From NCBI RefSeq assembly GCF_026625565.1, contig NZ_CP112998.1, positions 3,288,501 to 3,352,500 of the forward strand: a DNA stretch of 64,000 nt, written 5' to 3'. The stretch is from Dyadobacter pollutisoli. Its GTDB lineage: Bacteria; Bacteroidota; Bacteroidia; Cytophagales; Spirosomataceae. The position numbers and the translations under genes are program-made. The notes under the pieces were generated by a model. That model had not been told where the DNA came from and ran no database searches. It was given only the letters and a program-made list of their open reading frames with translations. Every line of letters begins with the position of its first letter. Position 1 is the stretch's first letter. Shown in pieces: positions 8,785-18,386 of this stretch.

Positions 8785-10040
8785 ACGGGAACCTGCGGAT
8801 TCTTCTTCCCGGCGATTTTCCTGATCAACGGCTCTATTGTAAAACCCTGTACGAGGATAGAAAACAGAACAATCACAAAGGTGACAGACACAATGATGTT
8901 TTTATAAGGATTCGAAGGCAGAGATAGAGCCAACGCAATGGAAATCCCACCACGCAAACCACCCCAGGTCATGATCTTCAACGTTCCCGGACCGAGCCGT
9001 TTGATAAACCTGAAAGCTGTTGCCGTAAAATAAAGGGACACAAAGCGCGCAACGACGATCATCACCGCCGTAATCAGTCCGATCACCACATAGCTTAGCT
9101 TGAAAGTGACAACAACGATTTCCAACCCGATCAACATGAACAGGACTGCATTCAGGATTTCGTCTGTAACCTCCCAGAATTTCCCCAGATAATCTCGTGT
9201 GACATCACTCATAGCCAGCGCTTTGCCACGGTTTCCGGTCATAATCCCAGCTACGACCATAGCCAATGGCCCGGATACATGCAGGTAGTGGCACAGCGAA
9301 TATCCTCCCATCACCATAGCAAGGGAAATGAGAATCTCGGTTTGAAAATGATCTATCGACTTCATCAGTCGGTAACCCACAAAGCCAATTACCGCTCCGG
9401 CAATTACACCGCCCACCGCCTCCCGAAAGAATAACAGACTAATTTCGGCAGCACCAAAATTTTCGATACCCACGGAAGCGATCTGAAGCAAAGTTGCAAA
9501 GATGACAACACCGATCCCGTCATTAAAAAGTGACTCGCCGACGATATTGGTCTCCACAGTTTTTGACAAGTCCGCTTTCTTTAATATACCCATTACCGCG
9601 ATCGGGTCGGTAGGAGAAATCAGTGCACCCAGTATAAGAGAGAAGATAATCGGAACTGGCATATCCAGAAGAGAAGTTAGATAATGGAACCCGTAACCCA
9701 CAAGAAAAGTGGAAAGGACAGTTCCGATTACTGCAAAACTGGCAATACTCTTTGCCGACTTTTTCAAATCAGTGAGATCTACATGCAGCGATCCCGCGAA
9801 GAGAAGAAAGCTCAGTAGTATCCCAAGAAGGAACTCGGAAAAATCAATCAATTGGAGTTTCTCTTCGACCATGGCCGTAAACATGCTCGAAACATGTCCT
9901 ATCGAAATCACACCCAATGCAGCAACAGTCCCCATCAGCATCAGGCTTATCCCGGATGGCAGCTTGAAAACGCGAACATTGATATAGGAGAAAAGAGCCG
10001 CTAGCGAGATCAGGATTGAAAAGAGCACAAATAATTCCAT
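8781..10040 (-). CDS. Na+/H+ antiporter, CPA1 (NhaP-like) family
   Basis: This 419-residue integral membrane protein has about 12 helices. It carries the CPA1 signature: LISPTDPIAVMGILK and VGESLFNDGIGVVIF, holding the paired Asp/Asn-Asp residues used for cation and proton binding. A third conserved segment, MTWGGLRGGISIALALSLP, is typical of NhaP/NHE proteins. It exchanges cytoplasmic Na+ (or K+) for external protons. There is no large cytoplasmic tail, so it is the short bacterial form. It is last in a same-strand series with MscS, DUF389, NhaA and the PRC-barrel gene, and 43 bases follow the MscS stop. The exact ion cannot be read from the sequence. Confidence 0.92.
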   Translation of the reverse strand: MELFVLFSILISLAALFSYINVRVFKLPSGISLMLMGTVAALGVISIGHVSSMFTAMVEEKLQLIDFSEFLLGILLSFLLFAGSLHVDLTDLKKSAKSIASFAVIGTVLSTFLVGYGFHYLTSLLDMPVPIIFSLILGALISPTDPIAVMGILKKADLSKTVETNIVGESLFNDGIGVVIFATLLQIASVGIENFGAAEISLLFFREAVGGVIAGAVIGFVGYRLMKSIDHFQTEILISLAMVMGGYSLCHYLHVSGPLAMVVAGIMTGNRGKALAMSDVTRDYLGKFWEVTDEILNAVLFMLIGLEIVVVTFKLSYVVIGLITAVMIVVARFVSLYFTATAFRFIKRLGPGTLKIMTWGGLRGGISIALALSLPSNPYKNIIVSVTFVIVLFSILVQGFTIEPLIRKIAGKKNPQVPV

Positions 10041-10083
10041 GGAGGCGAAGTGGGTTGATTCCTGCGAAATAAAATATAATCGT

Positions 10084-11148
10084 TTACTTGATATGTGCGT
10101 TTTCTAGTTGCATTATTAATGTTTGCGTCGGGTAGGCGAAGTCGATGCCACTTTCTTCAAAAGCACGGAATATGTCCAGATAAATGGCCTGCTGCTGGTC
10201 CATATAGAAAGTGTAGTCAGCATCCATGACATAGTAAACGATCTCAAAATTCAGACTAAAATCGCCGTATCCAGAAAAATGCGCCCGGTCAAATGTAATA
10301 TAGGGTTTTGACTGGATGATCCCTCGAAGGATACCGGGTATCTGTGAAAGCTGCTCATGCGAAGTCTGATATGTGACGCCCAGATTAAACACGATCCTTC
10401 TTTTCTGCAATCTTTTATAGTTGTGCAGCCGGGAATCGGTCAGGTCTGTGTTAGAGCATACAAGCTGTTCACCACCAAGTGTCCGGATACGGGTTGTTTT
10501 AATGCCAATGTATTCCACTACACCCGACTTGTCATCAATCACAATAAAGTCCCCGATTTCGAACGGGCGATCAAAAAAGATCACGAAATAGCTGAAAAGG
10601 TCTCCCAGGATTGTCTGAGCTGCGAGGGCGATCGCGATACCGCCAATGCCCAGCCCTGCAATGAGCGAAGTCACATTGTAACCCAGGTTGTCGATCATGA
10701 AGATGATCCCAAACAGCCAGATCACAATGTTAACCATCAAGATGAGCCCGCTGGCCTGCTTTTCTTTGGCTTCACTGTTTTCCTGGGCCTGAATGAAGGA
10801 AAATACAAATTTTCTAAATGCCGAACTAATGATCTTGAGCGCAAAAAACGTAACGGCCATCAGAAAAACGATGTGCGCAATGTTCTCCACTTTTGCTGGC
10901 AGGCTTAACGTCGTCAAGGCGAAATATACACCGTCTACATAAAGTAAGGGCACCACCGCACCTTCAATCATTTCAATGATGTAATCGTCCCAGGTGGTGG
11001 TCGTTTTCACAGACCACGCCTTTGCCTTGCGGATTACAATAGATTTAAAAAAACGTATAAAGATGAAAAGACATGCCAGCAGGGCGATGGCAATCAGCCA
11101 TGAAATAGGCGTGTTACCTAGAAAGAGCGTGTTGAAAGTGTTGTTCAT
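10084..11148 (-). CDS. MscS-family mechanosensitive ion channel
   Basis: The protein has 354 residues. The N-terminal half contains about four to five membrane helices. The pore-lining helix is rich in Gly and Ala (VTSLIAGLGIGGIAIALAAQ), followed by the family segment ILGDLFSYFVIFFDRPFEIGDFI. The C-terminal vestibule covers about residues 200-350 and includes GVVEYIGIKTTRIRT. These channels open under membrane tension to release solutes after hypo-osmotic shock. The gene sits between two antiporter-containing blocks on the same strand, so osmotic and ionic stress is a plausible theme. The start is the ATG at 11148. About 290 bases separate it from the DUF389 gene upstream, so it may have its own promoter. 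Confidence 0.92.
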   Translation of the reverse strand: MNNTFNTLFLGNTPISWLIAIALLACLFIFIRFFKSIVIRKAKAWSVKTTTTWDDYIIEMIEGAVVPLLYVDGVYFALTTLSLPAKVENIAHIVFLMAVTFFALKIISSAFRKFVFSFIQAQENSEAKEKQASGLILMVNIVIWLFGIIFMIDNLGYNVTSLIAGLGIGGIAIALAAQTILGDLFSYFVIFFDRPFEIGDFIVIDDKSGVVEYIGIKTTRIRTLGGEQLVCSNTDLTDSRLHNYKRLQKRRIVFNLGVTYQTSHEQLSQIPGILRGIIQSKPYITFDRAHFSGYGDFSLNFEIVYYVMDADYTFYMDQQQAIYLDIFRAFEESGIDFAYPTQTLIMQLENAHIK

Positions 11149-11242
11149 AATGATTTTACTTTTGCAGATCTGAGCGACCTGACATGAAACAAAGAACTCA
11201 TACCACCAATTGGCGGGCTAAGGGTCACAAAATCCAGATTGA

Positions 11243-11380
11243 GTTGACCAGATTCGTGCTGATCGGAATGAAGGGCAAGATGCCTTGGCGGATTATGCAG
11301 CTGGTATTAAAGAACTGTGCAGAGCGAACGAATTTGCCGAAGCAAGCCTTCTGACAGTGACGGCAAGGTACAAAAAATGA
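11243..11380 (+). pseudogene. Possible short gene remnant
   Basis: A plus-strand frame open for 45 codons, ending in TGA at 11378-11380, has protein-like composition (for example GQDALADYAAGIKELCRANEF). It has no start codon and a stop immediately upstream (11240-11242). It lies in the gap between two minus-strand genes. The family is not recognised. It may be the tail of a lost gene or chance. Confidence 0.2.
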
Positions 11381-11435
11381 GGCGGACAGGCAAACGCAAC
11401 GCCCCGTTGGTCAGCCCTACTACCGTTTTTGCCAC

Positions 11436-12755
11436 CTAAAACGTCGATTTTTCAACATACAGTTTTAAAGAATCGCTTTTCAGTCGAACCTTCAACCAAT
11501 TACGGATACGGGAGATGTCACGTGTTGTCTTTCTGGTATTTCTACTGCCTAAAACCACAACGGTGTAATGTCTTGTTTTGCTGGAATCCGTATAGAAAAT
11601 CTGCCTGTCAGCCGAACAATACGATATCTCAGGAAAAAGCGGCTTTATTTCCCGGTAGAGCGGGCTGCCCACTTTTTTGATTGTGACAATACTATCCTGC
11701 TTTCGTATGTTCAGGCTTAGTTCAGCTTTGAGACGGTTGATCTCTGCCTGGTATCGTTCGGCCTGCGTCAGGTCCTTGGTTACATCGCTGATCGAAAAGC
11801 CTTGCTGGATAATTAAGGTCGCGTTATGAAGTCCGTAGATGCTCTTTCGCTTCGCCAGCCGCTGTTTTTGTAGGTCGTCTATTGTCTTTCCCCCGTAGAT
11901 CAGCTTGATCTGTCTTTTGGAAGGGTCTAATTCATTTTTCAGAAGATAGTCACCCTCAATATAGCCTTCATTGGCGATAAAATTATTGGCATTTTGGATA
12001 AAGGTCTCTTTTTGTACCAGCAGATATCCATAATAAATACTAGGCACGGTTGTTAGCAATACAATGAAGGTAACCCATCGGTTTGCCATTTTTTTCTGAT
12101 CTTCGTCTGCGCTGTTACGGATCGGGTAGCGGAGCAACCGGACTGTGATGAGCGTCGCGCTCCCGATAAAAACAGTATTGATCGCTAAAAGATACATGGC
12201 CCCGAAAAGAAACCCCCAGTTACCGGTAGCCAGCCCGTAACCAGCGGTACACAAAGGAGGCATCAATGCTGTTGCGATCGCTACACCCGGAATAACGTTG
12301 CCCTTATTTTTGCTGGAAATAGCCACAATACCTGCCAAGCCACCCACCAGGGCAATAATCACATCATAAATACTTGGCTGCGTGCGGGCAAGCAGTTCCG
12401 AGTGCGCCTGGTAAATGGGCGTTACAAAAAAATAGGCTGCTGAGGTTAAAAGCCCCGCAATGACGGCAAACAGATAGTTAACGAACGCCTTTTTAAATAA
12501 AGCAAAATCGTAGGTCGCAATGCTGTATCCCATACCCAGAATCGGCCCCATCAGCGGAGAGACCAGCATCGCGCCAATAATAACAGCAGTAGAGTTAACA
12601 TTTAGACCAACCGACGCAATAAAAATGGCGAAAATCAGGATCCAAAGGTTGGTACCGCGGAATTCAATGCCACTTTCTACAATGTCGTGAATGACTGTAT
12701 AACCCTCTCGTTCAGTAGAGATGTCAAACCTTTTGAGAATATTATTAATGCCCAT
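11436..12755 (-). CDS. DUF389 family membrane protein
   Basis: This 439-residue protein begins with a short cytoplasmic stretch and then about six hydrophobic helices (residues 35-260) with the family's conserved segments: GLNVNSTAVIIGAMLVSPLMGPI, shown here only as its key Asn, Gly-Ala-Met and Ser-Pro-Leu residues, and a second block ending in ALMPPLCTAGYGLA. The C-terminal part (about 260-439) is soluble and includes a probable coiled coil (LTQAERYQAEINRLKAEL). DUF389 proteins are widespread in bacteria and have no settled function. The gene starts six bases after the nhaA stop, so the two are almost certainly co-transcribed, which points to ion or pH homeostasis. That role is inference. 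Confidence 0.88.
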   Translation of the reverse strand: MGINNILKRFDISTEREGYTVIHDIVESGIEFRGTNLWILIFAIFIASVGLNVNSTAVIIGAMLVSPLMGPILGMGYSIATYDFALFKKAFVNYLFAVIAGLLTSAAYFFVTPIYQAHSELLARTQPSIYDVIIALVGGLAGIVAISSKNKGNVIPGVAIATALMPPLCTAGYGLATGNWGFLFGAMYLLAINTVFIGSATLITVRLLRYPIRNSADEDQKKMANRWVTFIVLLTTVPSIYYGYLLVQKETFIQNANNFIANEGYIEGDYLLKNELDPSKRQIKLIYGGKTIDDLQKQRLAKRKSIYGLHNATLIIQQGFSISDVTKDLTQAERYQAEINRLKAELSLNIRKQDSIVTIKKVGSPLYREIKPLFPEISYCSADRQIFYTDSSKTRHYTVVVLGSRNTRKTTRDISRIRNWLKVRLKSDSLKLYVEKSTF

Positions 12756-12761
12756 GTAAAA

Positions 12762-14081
12762 TCAGGATTTGATTGTTTTCAGGAAGGCGATGCCCGATAT
12801 CCCCGCAATAAGCGAAGCCAGCAATATACCATATTTTGACTGGTCGACCATTTCTCCATGCCCGAAAGCCAGGCCTGTAACAAAAAGTGACATCGTAAAC
12901 CCTACCCCGGCCAGCATCGCAACACCTACGATATGCGCCCAGGAGGCCCGATCGGGAAGTTCAGACAATCCTGCACGCACCATGATCCAGGTAAAACCAG
13001 CCACGCCGATGAATTTTCCAGCTAAGAGGCCAACGGCCACTCCGGCGCTAACCGGGTTAATAAGGGAAGAAAAAAAGTCGGATCCAATATCCATTCCTGC
13101 GTTTGAGAGGGCAAACAGCGGCATAATGACAAAAGCAACCCAGGGATGCAATGAATATTCCACCTTCTGCAGCGGCGTTTCGGCATCCATGCTGATCCTC
13201 TTGATTTTTTCGATCGTCTGGTGCTGCTCACTGGTGGTCAGCGAGCCATTTTGCGGGATTGCATTCTCAAAATCGCTTGTATATTCCCGGACGTTTCTGA
13301 CATAGTCCTTCTCATTGATCTTTGTCCGGGCTGGCATGGTGAATGCTACCAGAACGCCTGCAATGGTGGCATGCACACCTGAGAAAAGAAAACCCGCCCA
13401 TACGGCAATGCCAATAATCAAATAGAAAATCGTGCCCCTTACTCCCATCAGGTTCCCGATCATCAGCACTGCCAGAAAGATTCCGGCGATTGCTAGCGGG
13501 GCGAATGCTATATGCGCTGTATAAAAAAACGCAATGACCAGTACCGCGCCCAGATCGTCTGCGACAGCCAGCGCAGACAGAAATACTTTCACAGAGTTAG
13601 GAATATGATCGCCTGCCATCGAAAGCAACGCCAGCGCAAAAGCGATATCCGTTGCCATCGGTATACCCCACCCTCCCTGCGATCCTAATCCGCGATTCAG
13701 GACAAAATAAATAAATGCAGGAACTAGCATTCCTCCCAGCGCAGCCATCATTGGCAGGGATGCTTTTTTGAGGCTCGACAGCTCTCCGGCCATAAATTCT
13801 CTTTTCAATTCCAGCCCGATCACAAAAAAGAAAATGGCCATCAGGCCATCATTGATCCAAATATGTAACGGCTGATTGAAAACGTAGCGCGAAAATCCAA
13901 CCATCAATCTCGTTTCCCAAAGATGATGATAGGATTCCGCCCAGGGTGAATTAACCCAGATAATGGCTATGATAACACAAACAAAGAGAATGATCCCTCC
14001 GGTAAATTCCTGGTGGATGAACTTGCTGACTGGTTTGAGAATTTGGTCTATGGGTGACTGGGGCATATTTGGAGAATTCAT
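12762..14081 (-). CDS. nhaA: Na+/H+ antiporter NhaA
   Basis: The 439-residue protein matches NhaA along its whole length: TDIAFALALLSMAGD, and LAVADDLGAVLVIAFFY with the two adjacent aspartates that bind Na+/H+ in E. coli NhaA (Asp163/Asp164). Helices XI-XII are also typical (ML AGVGFTMSLFV). NhaA exchanges one Na+ for two H+ and protects against sodium and alkaline stress. It has a cytoplasmic loop at about residues 240-300 that is longer than in E. coli (about 388 residues total), with many charged residues. The DUF389 gene follows six bases downstream and a PRC-barrel gene lies 105 bases upstream on the same strand. Identification is firm. Confidence 0.95.
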   Translation of the reverse strand: MNSPNMPQSPIDQILKPVSKFIHQEFTGGIILFVCVIIAIIWVNSPWAESYHHLWETRLMVGFSRYVFNQPLHIWINDGLMAIFFFVIGLELKREFMAGELSSLKKASLPMMAALGGMLVPAFIYFVLNRGLGSQGGWGIPMATDIAFALALLSMAGDHIPNSVKVFLSALAVADDLGAVLVIAFFYTAHIAFAPLAIAGIFLAVLMIGNLMGVRGTIFYLIIGIAVWAGFLFSGVHATIAGVLVAFTMPARTKINEKDYVRNVREYTSDFENAIPQNGSLTTSEQHQTIEKIKRISMDAETPLQKVEYSLHPWVAFVIMPLFALSNAGMDIGSDFFSSLINPVSAGVAVGLLAGKFIGVAGFTWIMVRAGLSELPDRASWAHIVGVAMLAGVGFTMSLFVTGLAFGHGEMVDQSKYGILLASLIAGISGIAFLKTIKS

Positions 14082-14186
14082 GGCAATTGTCTGGGATTGG
14101 CAATGTCATACCTGACCCAAAAATAAGAAAACAATTGACTATGCTTCAGTTCCCATGAATCGGCTATTTATGATGAGCCCTTCTAT

Positions 14187-14930
14187 TCAGCGAACCAGTC
14201 TTCCATAATAATCCCGAAGATTAGTCTCGTACACTTCATTCACAGGGTTGTTTGGATCATAGGGCGGACCGCTCTTGACGGTATCGACCGTTACATTCAC
14301 AATCACCCGGGCCGTGGACCAGTTGATTTCCGAAATCCATGTCGGGGACACCAGTATTTTGTTATGTGAAAACCAGCTACCTGTTTCGACTACCAAAAAA
14401 CCAATCTCCCAGTTTTCAGTGTCAACAATGTAATCAACAACATGGCCAAGCTCTCCGTCAGTAGCATGGATATGATACCCTTTCACTTTTTCCGTACTAC
14501 GCAAATGCTCATCCGGGAGCAGTCCTTTGTTCTTTCTTTCCTCTGCCAGAGCGGCTTTTACAGATTCTGATAATGGCATAAGACCTCCCATAGAACCTGT
14601 GCCGGGCCCCCAATAGATATGCCAGGGAAAATGGCTGTACAATTTCGATTCTTCCTGACGGGAAACCGGTTTGTCGGTATCAATATCCGGACTTTCCCTG
14701 ATCTGATCAAGTGATAGGTTGGTCTGAAATATTTCATCCTCCCAAATTGGTGCCAATATGGCCTGAGTTGCGATCAGCACTTTTCTTCCTGAAAGCCAGC
14801 CACCGGTTTTTACGACCAGGTAACGAACAGTCCAGGTGTCATCGTCAAAATATAGCTCCTCAACTTTTCCTATTTCACCATCGGTCGCGCCGAGGGAAAA
14901 ACCTGTAAAACTTTTGAGACTGCGTTTCAT
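14187..14930 (-). CDS. Tandem PRC-barrel domain protein
   Basis: The 247-residue protein has no signal peptide or membrane helix. It contains two PRC-barrel domains, one at about residues 3-80 (GATDGEIGKVEELYFDDDTW, RYLVVKTGGWLSGRKVLI) and one at about 150-225 (HATDGELGHVVDYIVDTENW, FLVVETGSW). The two share the pattern TDGE(I/L)G, xxTGxW and a similar spacing, so they arose by duplication. PRC-barrels occur in RNA-processing and photosynthetic reaction-centre proteins and in stress proteins of unknown role; this is the stress type. It precedes nhaA on the same strand, suggesting a link to salt or pH response. The function is not known. Confidence 0.85.
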   Translation of the reverse strand: MKRSLKSFTGFSLGATDGEIGKVEELYFDDDTWTVRYLVVKTGGWLSGRKVLIATQAILAPIWEDEIFQTNLSLDQIRESPDIDTDKPVSRQEESKLYSHFPWHIYWGPGTGSMGGLMPLSESVKAALAEERKNKGLLPDEHLRSTEKVKGYHIHATDGELGHVVDYIVDTENWEIGFLVVETGSWFSHNKILVSPTWISEINWSTARVIVNVTVDTVKSGPPYDPNNPVNEVYETNLRDYYGRLVR

Positions 14931-15035
14931 ACTCTTCTATGTTTAGTTTTTTGTATTCGTTAATGGTACCGAATGCATTTTCCAGAATCTCCGAGGGCCG
15001 TCTGTGAAATGTAAAGGTGACCAAATAACGCTCGA

Positions 15036-15479
15036 TTAATCTGTCGTCAACACGACCTGCCCCTCGGGAAAGGGAATGTCCGCAGCCCTTTCGGCAGTAA
15101 TGAAGAAGTTCCTTGGTTCAAACGTGCTAACCGTTTTCAAGTCACTTTTCAATCCCTTCGAAAAAATACCATGTCTACTTTTTATTTGTCCCAGATTTTT
15201 GATCCCGTTCCTCTCTGTGTCCGCCCATAAGACATACGTGTCCCTGGATTGGATCAGCCTTTCAGGGGGTGACAGGTGCCGGACCGATAGATCGATTGCA
15301 TAATTTTCATTTTTGTCTTTTTTTACTTTTACGTTTCCCTGAGCAGCAGGGACAATGGCAGATTCCTTAAAGACAAGCTTTCTCGAACATGATGATGTGC
15401 TGAGCGTTAAAACAACGGCCAAAGTGAAAAGTAAACCACTGATATACTCCCTATTAACATCCCGAAATTTCATAACCAT
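15036..15479 (-). CDS. Small hypothetical lipoprotein
   Basis: This 147-residue protein has a hydrophobic leader ending in a lipobox-like LSTSSC (Cys31), so a lipoprotein is predicted. The first codons are Met-Val-Met, so the start could be at 15479 or 15473. The mature part is beta-rich and polar, with RLIQSRDTYVLWADTERNG and FITAERAADIPFPEG. I recognise this only as a type of uncharacterised Bacteroidota lipoprotein and assign no function. It precedes no obvious operon partner; the PRC-barrel gene starts about 105 bases downstream on the same strand. Confidence 0.65.
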   Translation of the reverse strand: MVMKFRDVNREYISGLLFTLAVVLTLSTSSCSRKLVFKESAIVPAAQGNVKVKKDKNENYAIDLSVRHLSPPERLIQSRDTYVLWADTERNGIKNLGQIKSRHGIFSKGLKSDLKTVSTFEPRNFFITAERAADIPFPEGQVVLTTD

Positions 15480-15548
15480 CAGCTTTTTCTTGTTGAATTG
15501 TCAATTTTGAAGAATTGGAACCTTGTGGAATCTGGTTAAAAGGTTAAT

Positions 15549-17951
15549 TTAATCTTCGTCCCCGGAATCTTCGTCAATGCGCGGCTCCCTTTCTTTGGAC
15601 CTGTTGAGGCGGTAAGAAAAGGTAACCAGGAATTGGCGGGCCCTCCATTGGAATTCCGATTTTGAATAGTATCCGGCACTTTCCACAATCCGGCGTTGCT
15701 TCCTCGTGTTGAGCAAATCCCTGACGCTAGCAGTGACGGTCCCCCTGCCTTTCAGGATATCTCTCGAAAGTCCGAGATCGATTGAATACTGGGCAAGATC
15801 CCGCCCCTGCGTTGTTTTTCTTGGGGCCCTGTAATTAATCGATGATTGAAAGTCCACATCTTGAAAAAGCGTGACTTTGGAAGAGACCCTGCCCGTCCAG
15901 GAATAGGTATCGCTGCTCAGCACCTTGTCCTGATAAACGCCTTTATTAACGGCCCGGAAAATGTTTGCATTCGCCGTCCATTTCCACCATGCGAACGGAT
16001 CATAAGTAAGATTAAATTCAAAACCGTACGAATCCCCGGTGGATAAGTTAATCGGCGTTATCCTGGTAAATCCGGTCGAATCAACGGAGGTAATATTTTC
16101 GACGACCCCAAGTCGATGACGATAATAAATGCTGGACAACAGAGTCCCTTTTTCCATATTCAGCAAATGTCCGGCCTCAAACGAATGGGTATACTCCGGG
16201 TTCAACAAAGGGTTACCGGCCCTGAAAACGCGGGAATCGCTAAAATTAGAGAAAGGAAGAAGGTCCCGAAAGCCCGGACGGCTCAGCCTGTAACTGTAAC
16301 TCAGCTGCAATGTCTGGGCCTCCTGCAGCTTATAGGACAGATGCAGGCTTGGAAAAAGATTAAAGTACTTTCGGTGGTTAGTCAGGTTCGTCTTCTTGAG
16401 TTTGGTCAAAATATCAGAGTATTCTCCCCTTAATCCCGCCTGCACAAAAAGCTTTCCGAATTGATTGCTTGCCATTAGATACGCCGCATGGATTTTTTCG
16501 TCATAAGCCAGTCGGTTGTCGAATCGCGGCAGAATGATCCAATCGCCATTCTGGTCTTGCTGATGCACCGAGAAGTCATTGTCAAGCAAGCGGATGGAAC
16601 TTTTAAGCCCGGTTTCAAGCTTTGCATCTCCCCGGAAAGGATGTATATAGTCGAGCTGGAAAAGGATATTCTTTTCGTCTTCTGTATTATATGACCGTTG
16701 CACAACATTGGCCGCCTCGCCTTTTACACTTTCATTGAATTTTGCTGCCTCTGTTTCGTCGCTTAAAATATACTTAGCCGAAAATGCAAGGCTCTGCCCT
16801 TTTCGCTCAAAGGTCTTATTATAGTTCAATGCCGCTTCCAGATTGTTGCGGGGCTCCTGCTCCGTTTCGGTACGGACCACCGTTCTCGTCAGAATGTTAT
16901 TAAAGTCAAAGTCTCTGTATGCCAGCATAGTTTTATTCGTATTCCGGGAGTTTCGATATGACAGTGTTCCGGTTAATGTGTTGCGACTGTTTAGAAAATA
17001 ATCCATCCCGACCATAAAGCTATTGGAGTAGCCGCTTCTGTTCCTGTTGTTATCCTGCTCATATACAAAGCTGGTGTCAGCGCTGTTGTAAACTTGTCTG
17101 GAAGTACCGCTTCCCGGCCTGTTGCGGTAAATGTTGCCGTAACTAGCCATGAGGTTTACTTTCTTTTTCCGGTAATTAATATTAAAAGACCCACCGAAGT
17201 TTGCAGGATAACCTGCCGTGCCTGTAAAGGATCCGTTTAAGCCATACCTTATATTCTTCTTCATCACAATGTTCAGTATCCCCACCTCCCCTTCCGCATC
17301 ATATCGGGAAGATGGGTTGGTAATGATCTCGATACTTTCGATCAGGTCGCCCGGAATTTGCCTCAGCGCCTCGGCCGGGTTCATCCCGACCATCCCTGAT
17401 TGTTTACCATCAATTAAAATCCGGACGTTCCCGCTTCCGCGCAACGCCACATTGCCGTCCACGTCGACGGTTACCGATGGCATGTTGTTCAAAATGTCCG
17501 AGGCATTACTACCGATATTGCTCAAATCCTTTCCGACATTAAAAACCCGTTTGTCGAGCTGCAATTCCATCTGACTTTTTTCTCCCCTCACAACAAGTTC
17601 CTCTAATTCTCGGGCATCTGGTTTAAGTGACAGCGTACCCATATCTACGTCTTGATTATCAACGACTACACTGGGGACAATTTTCTCATTGAGGCCTAAA
17701 TAGGATATTTTGAGGAAATAATTTCCAGGTTTGGCCGCTATCTCAAATTTGCCGGTTTCATCGGAGACCGCACCGCCCACGAGTGACGAATCCTTAGCGG
17801 AATAAAGGCCTACATTGGCAAAAAGGACCGGTTCTCGATTAGCCCCTTCAAGCTTACCGCTGATCACCAAATCTTCTGTTCCTTCGTTCTGGGCCATAAC
17901 TTGAACGTATTGAAAGAAGAAAAAGAGCGTAATGAAAGAAAAGCTTTTCAT
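15549..17951 (-). CDS. Outer-membrane beta-barrel protein, TonB-receptor-like (CarboxypepD_reg + plug + OMP_b-brl_3)
   Basis: The start is placed at the ATG at 17951, which gives a clean signal peptide (MKSFSFITLFFFFQYVQVMAQ) and 800 residues; the frame is open twelve codons further upstream. After the signal is a carboxypeptidase-regulatory-like beta domain (about 22-105). A plug domain follows (about 110-220) with NMPSVTVDVDGNVALRGSG and ILIDGKQ. The rest is a large C-terminal barrel ending in an aromatic-rich strand (FLVTFSYRLN), then a short acidic tail. This architecture belongs to the outer-membrane beta-barrel family that in Bacteroidota often accompanies small-signal or peptide systems. 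No SusD partner lies next to it. The substrate is unknown. Confidence 0.88.
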   Translation of the reverse strand: MKSFSFITLFFFFQYVQVMAQNEGTEDLVISGKLEGANREPVLFANVGLYSAKDSSLVGGAVSDETGKFEIAAKPGNYFLKISYLGLNEKIVPSVVVDNQDVDMGTLSLKPDARELEELVVRGEKSQMELQLDKRVFNVGKDLSNIGSNASDILNNMPSVTVDVDGNVALRGSGNVRILIDGKQSGMVGMNPAEALRQIPGDLIESIEIITNPSSRYDAEGEVGILNIVMKKNIRYGLNGSFTGTAGYPANFGGSFNINYRKKKVNLMASYGNIYRNRPGSGTSRQVYNSADTSFVYEQDNNRNRSGYSNSFMVGMDYFLNSRNTLTGTLSYRNSRNTNKTMLAYRDFDFNNILTRTVVRTETEQEPRNNLEAALNYNKTFERKGQSLAFSAKYILSDETEAAKFNESVKGEAANVVQRSYNTEDEKNILFQLDYIHPFRGDAKLETGLKSSIRLLDNDFSVHQQDQNGDWIILPRFDNRLAYDEKIHAAYLMASNQFGKLFVQAGLRGEYSDILTKLKKTNLTNHRKYFNLFPSLHLSYKLQEAQTLQLSYSYRLSRPGFRDLLPFSNFSDSRVFRAGNPLLNPEYTHSFEAGHLLNMEKGTLLSSIYYRHRLGVVENITSVDSTGFTRITPINLSTGDSYGFEFNLTYDPFAWWKWTANANIFRAVNKGVYQDKVLSSDTYSWTGRVSSKVTLFQDVDFQSSINYRAPRKTTQGRDLAQYSIDLGLSRDILKGRGTVTASVRDLLNTRKQRRIVESAGYYSKSEFQWRARQFLVTFSYRLNRSKEREPRIDEDSGDED

Positions 17952-18386
17952 AGGTGAAATTGATTTAAAGTGGGCCGGTGAAAGCAAGTGGATTTTAGCT
18001 TGGCAATTCAGGAAGCCAGATAACTTGGATCGAAAAGCAATCCGAGGGTTTAGTAAGAATTTAAGTTTTCACTTGAAACGCTAAAAAATTCACGCCAGAA
18101 ACTTACCTCGGCGTTGATGAAGATTTTTATTTATCTAAATCATAAGCACATGCGCCTTTCAAAAACGACTATAATAAAACCAAGAATCTCTGCGAAGAGC
18201 CGCGAGAAATACGCTCCGGGCGGGCGATAATAATTGTTTGATTAACATTCATTAACACGGAAATACTTGAAATTTTCGTCGATAAACCATATGTTTGTGT
18301 TCTGCGCGTTTTATCTGCGCCTTTAAAATCATATTTGTACCAATTTTAATAATATGATTTTTCAATGACTGAATAAAATCAGTATC
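17952..18386. other. Divergent intergenic region
   Basis: About 435 bases between the minus-strand barrel gene and the plus-strand small secreted protein. It is AT-rich and must hold promoters for both. I see one inverted repeat at 18325-18361 (described separately) and a short direct repeat TCTGCGC near 18301-18320. No gene is visible. Confidence 0.5.
18325..18361. promoter_or_regulatory. 11-bp inverted repeat, candidate operator
   Basis: AAAATCATATT (18325-18335) and AATATGATTTT (18351-18361) are perfect reverse complements separated by 15 bases. The right arm ends 25 bases before the ATG at 18387. Position and symmetry fit a repressor site controlling the efflux operon. No regulator gene is adjacent. 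Confidence 0.35.

Noticed and set aside
10357..10908. 183-residue plus-strand frame
   Set aside because: Antisense to the MscS channel gene; composition is His/Cys-rich as expected of a shadow frame.
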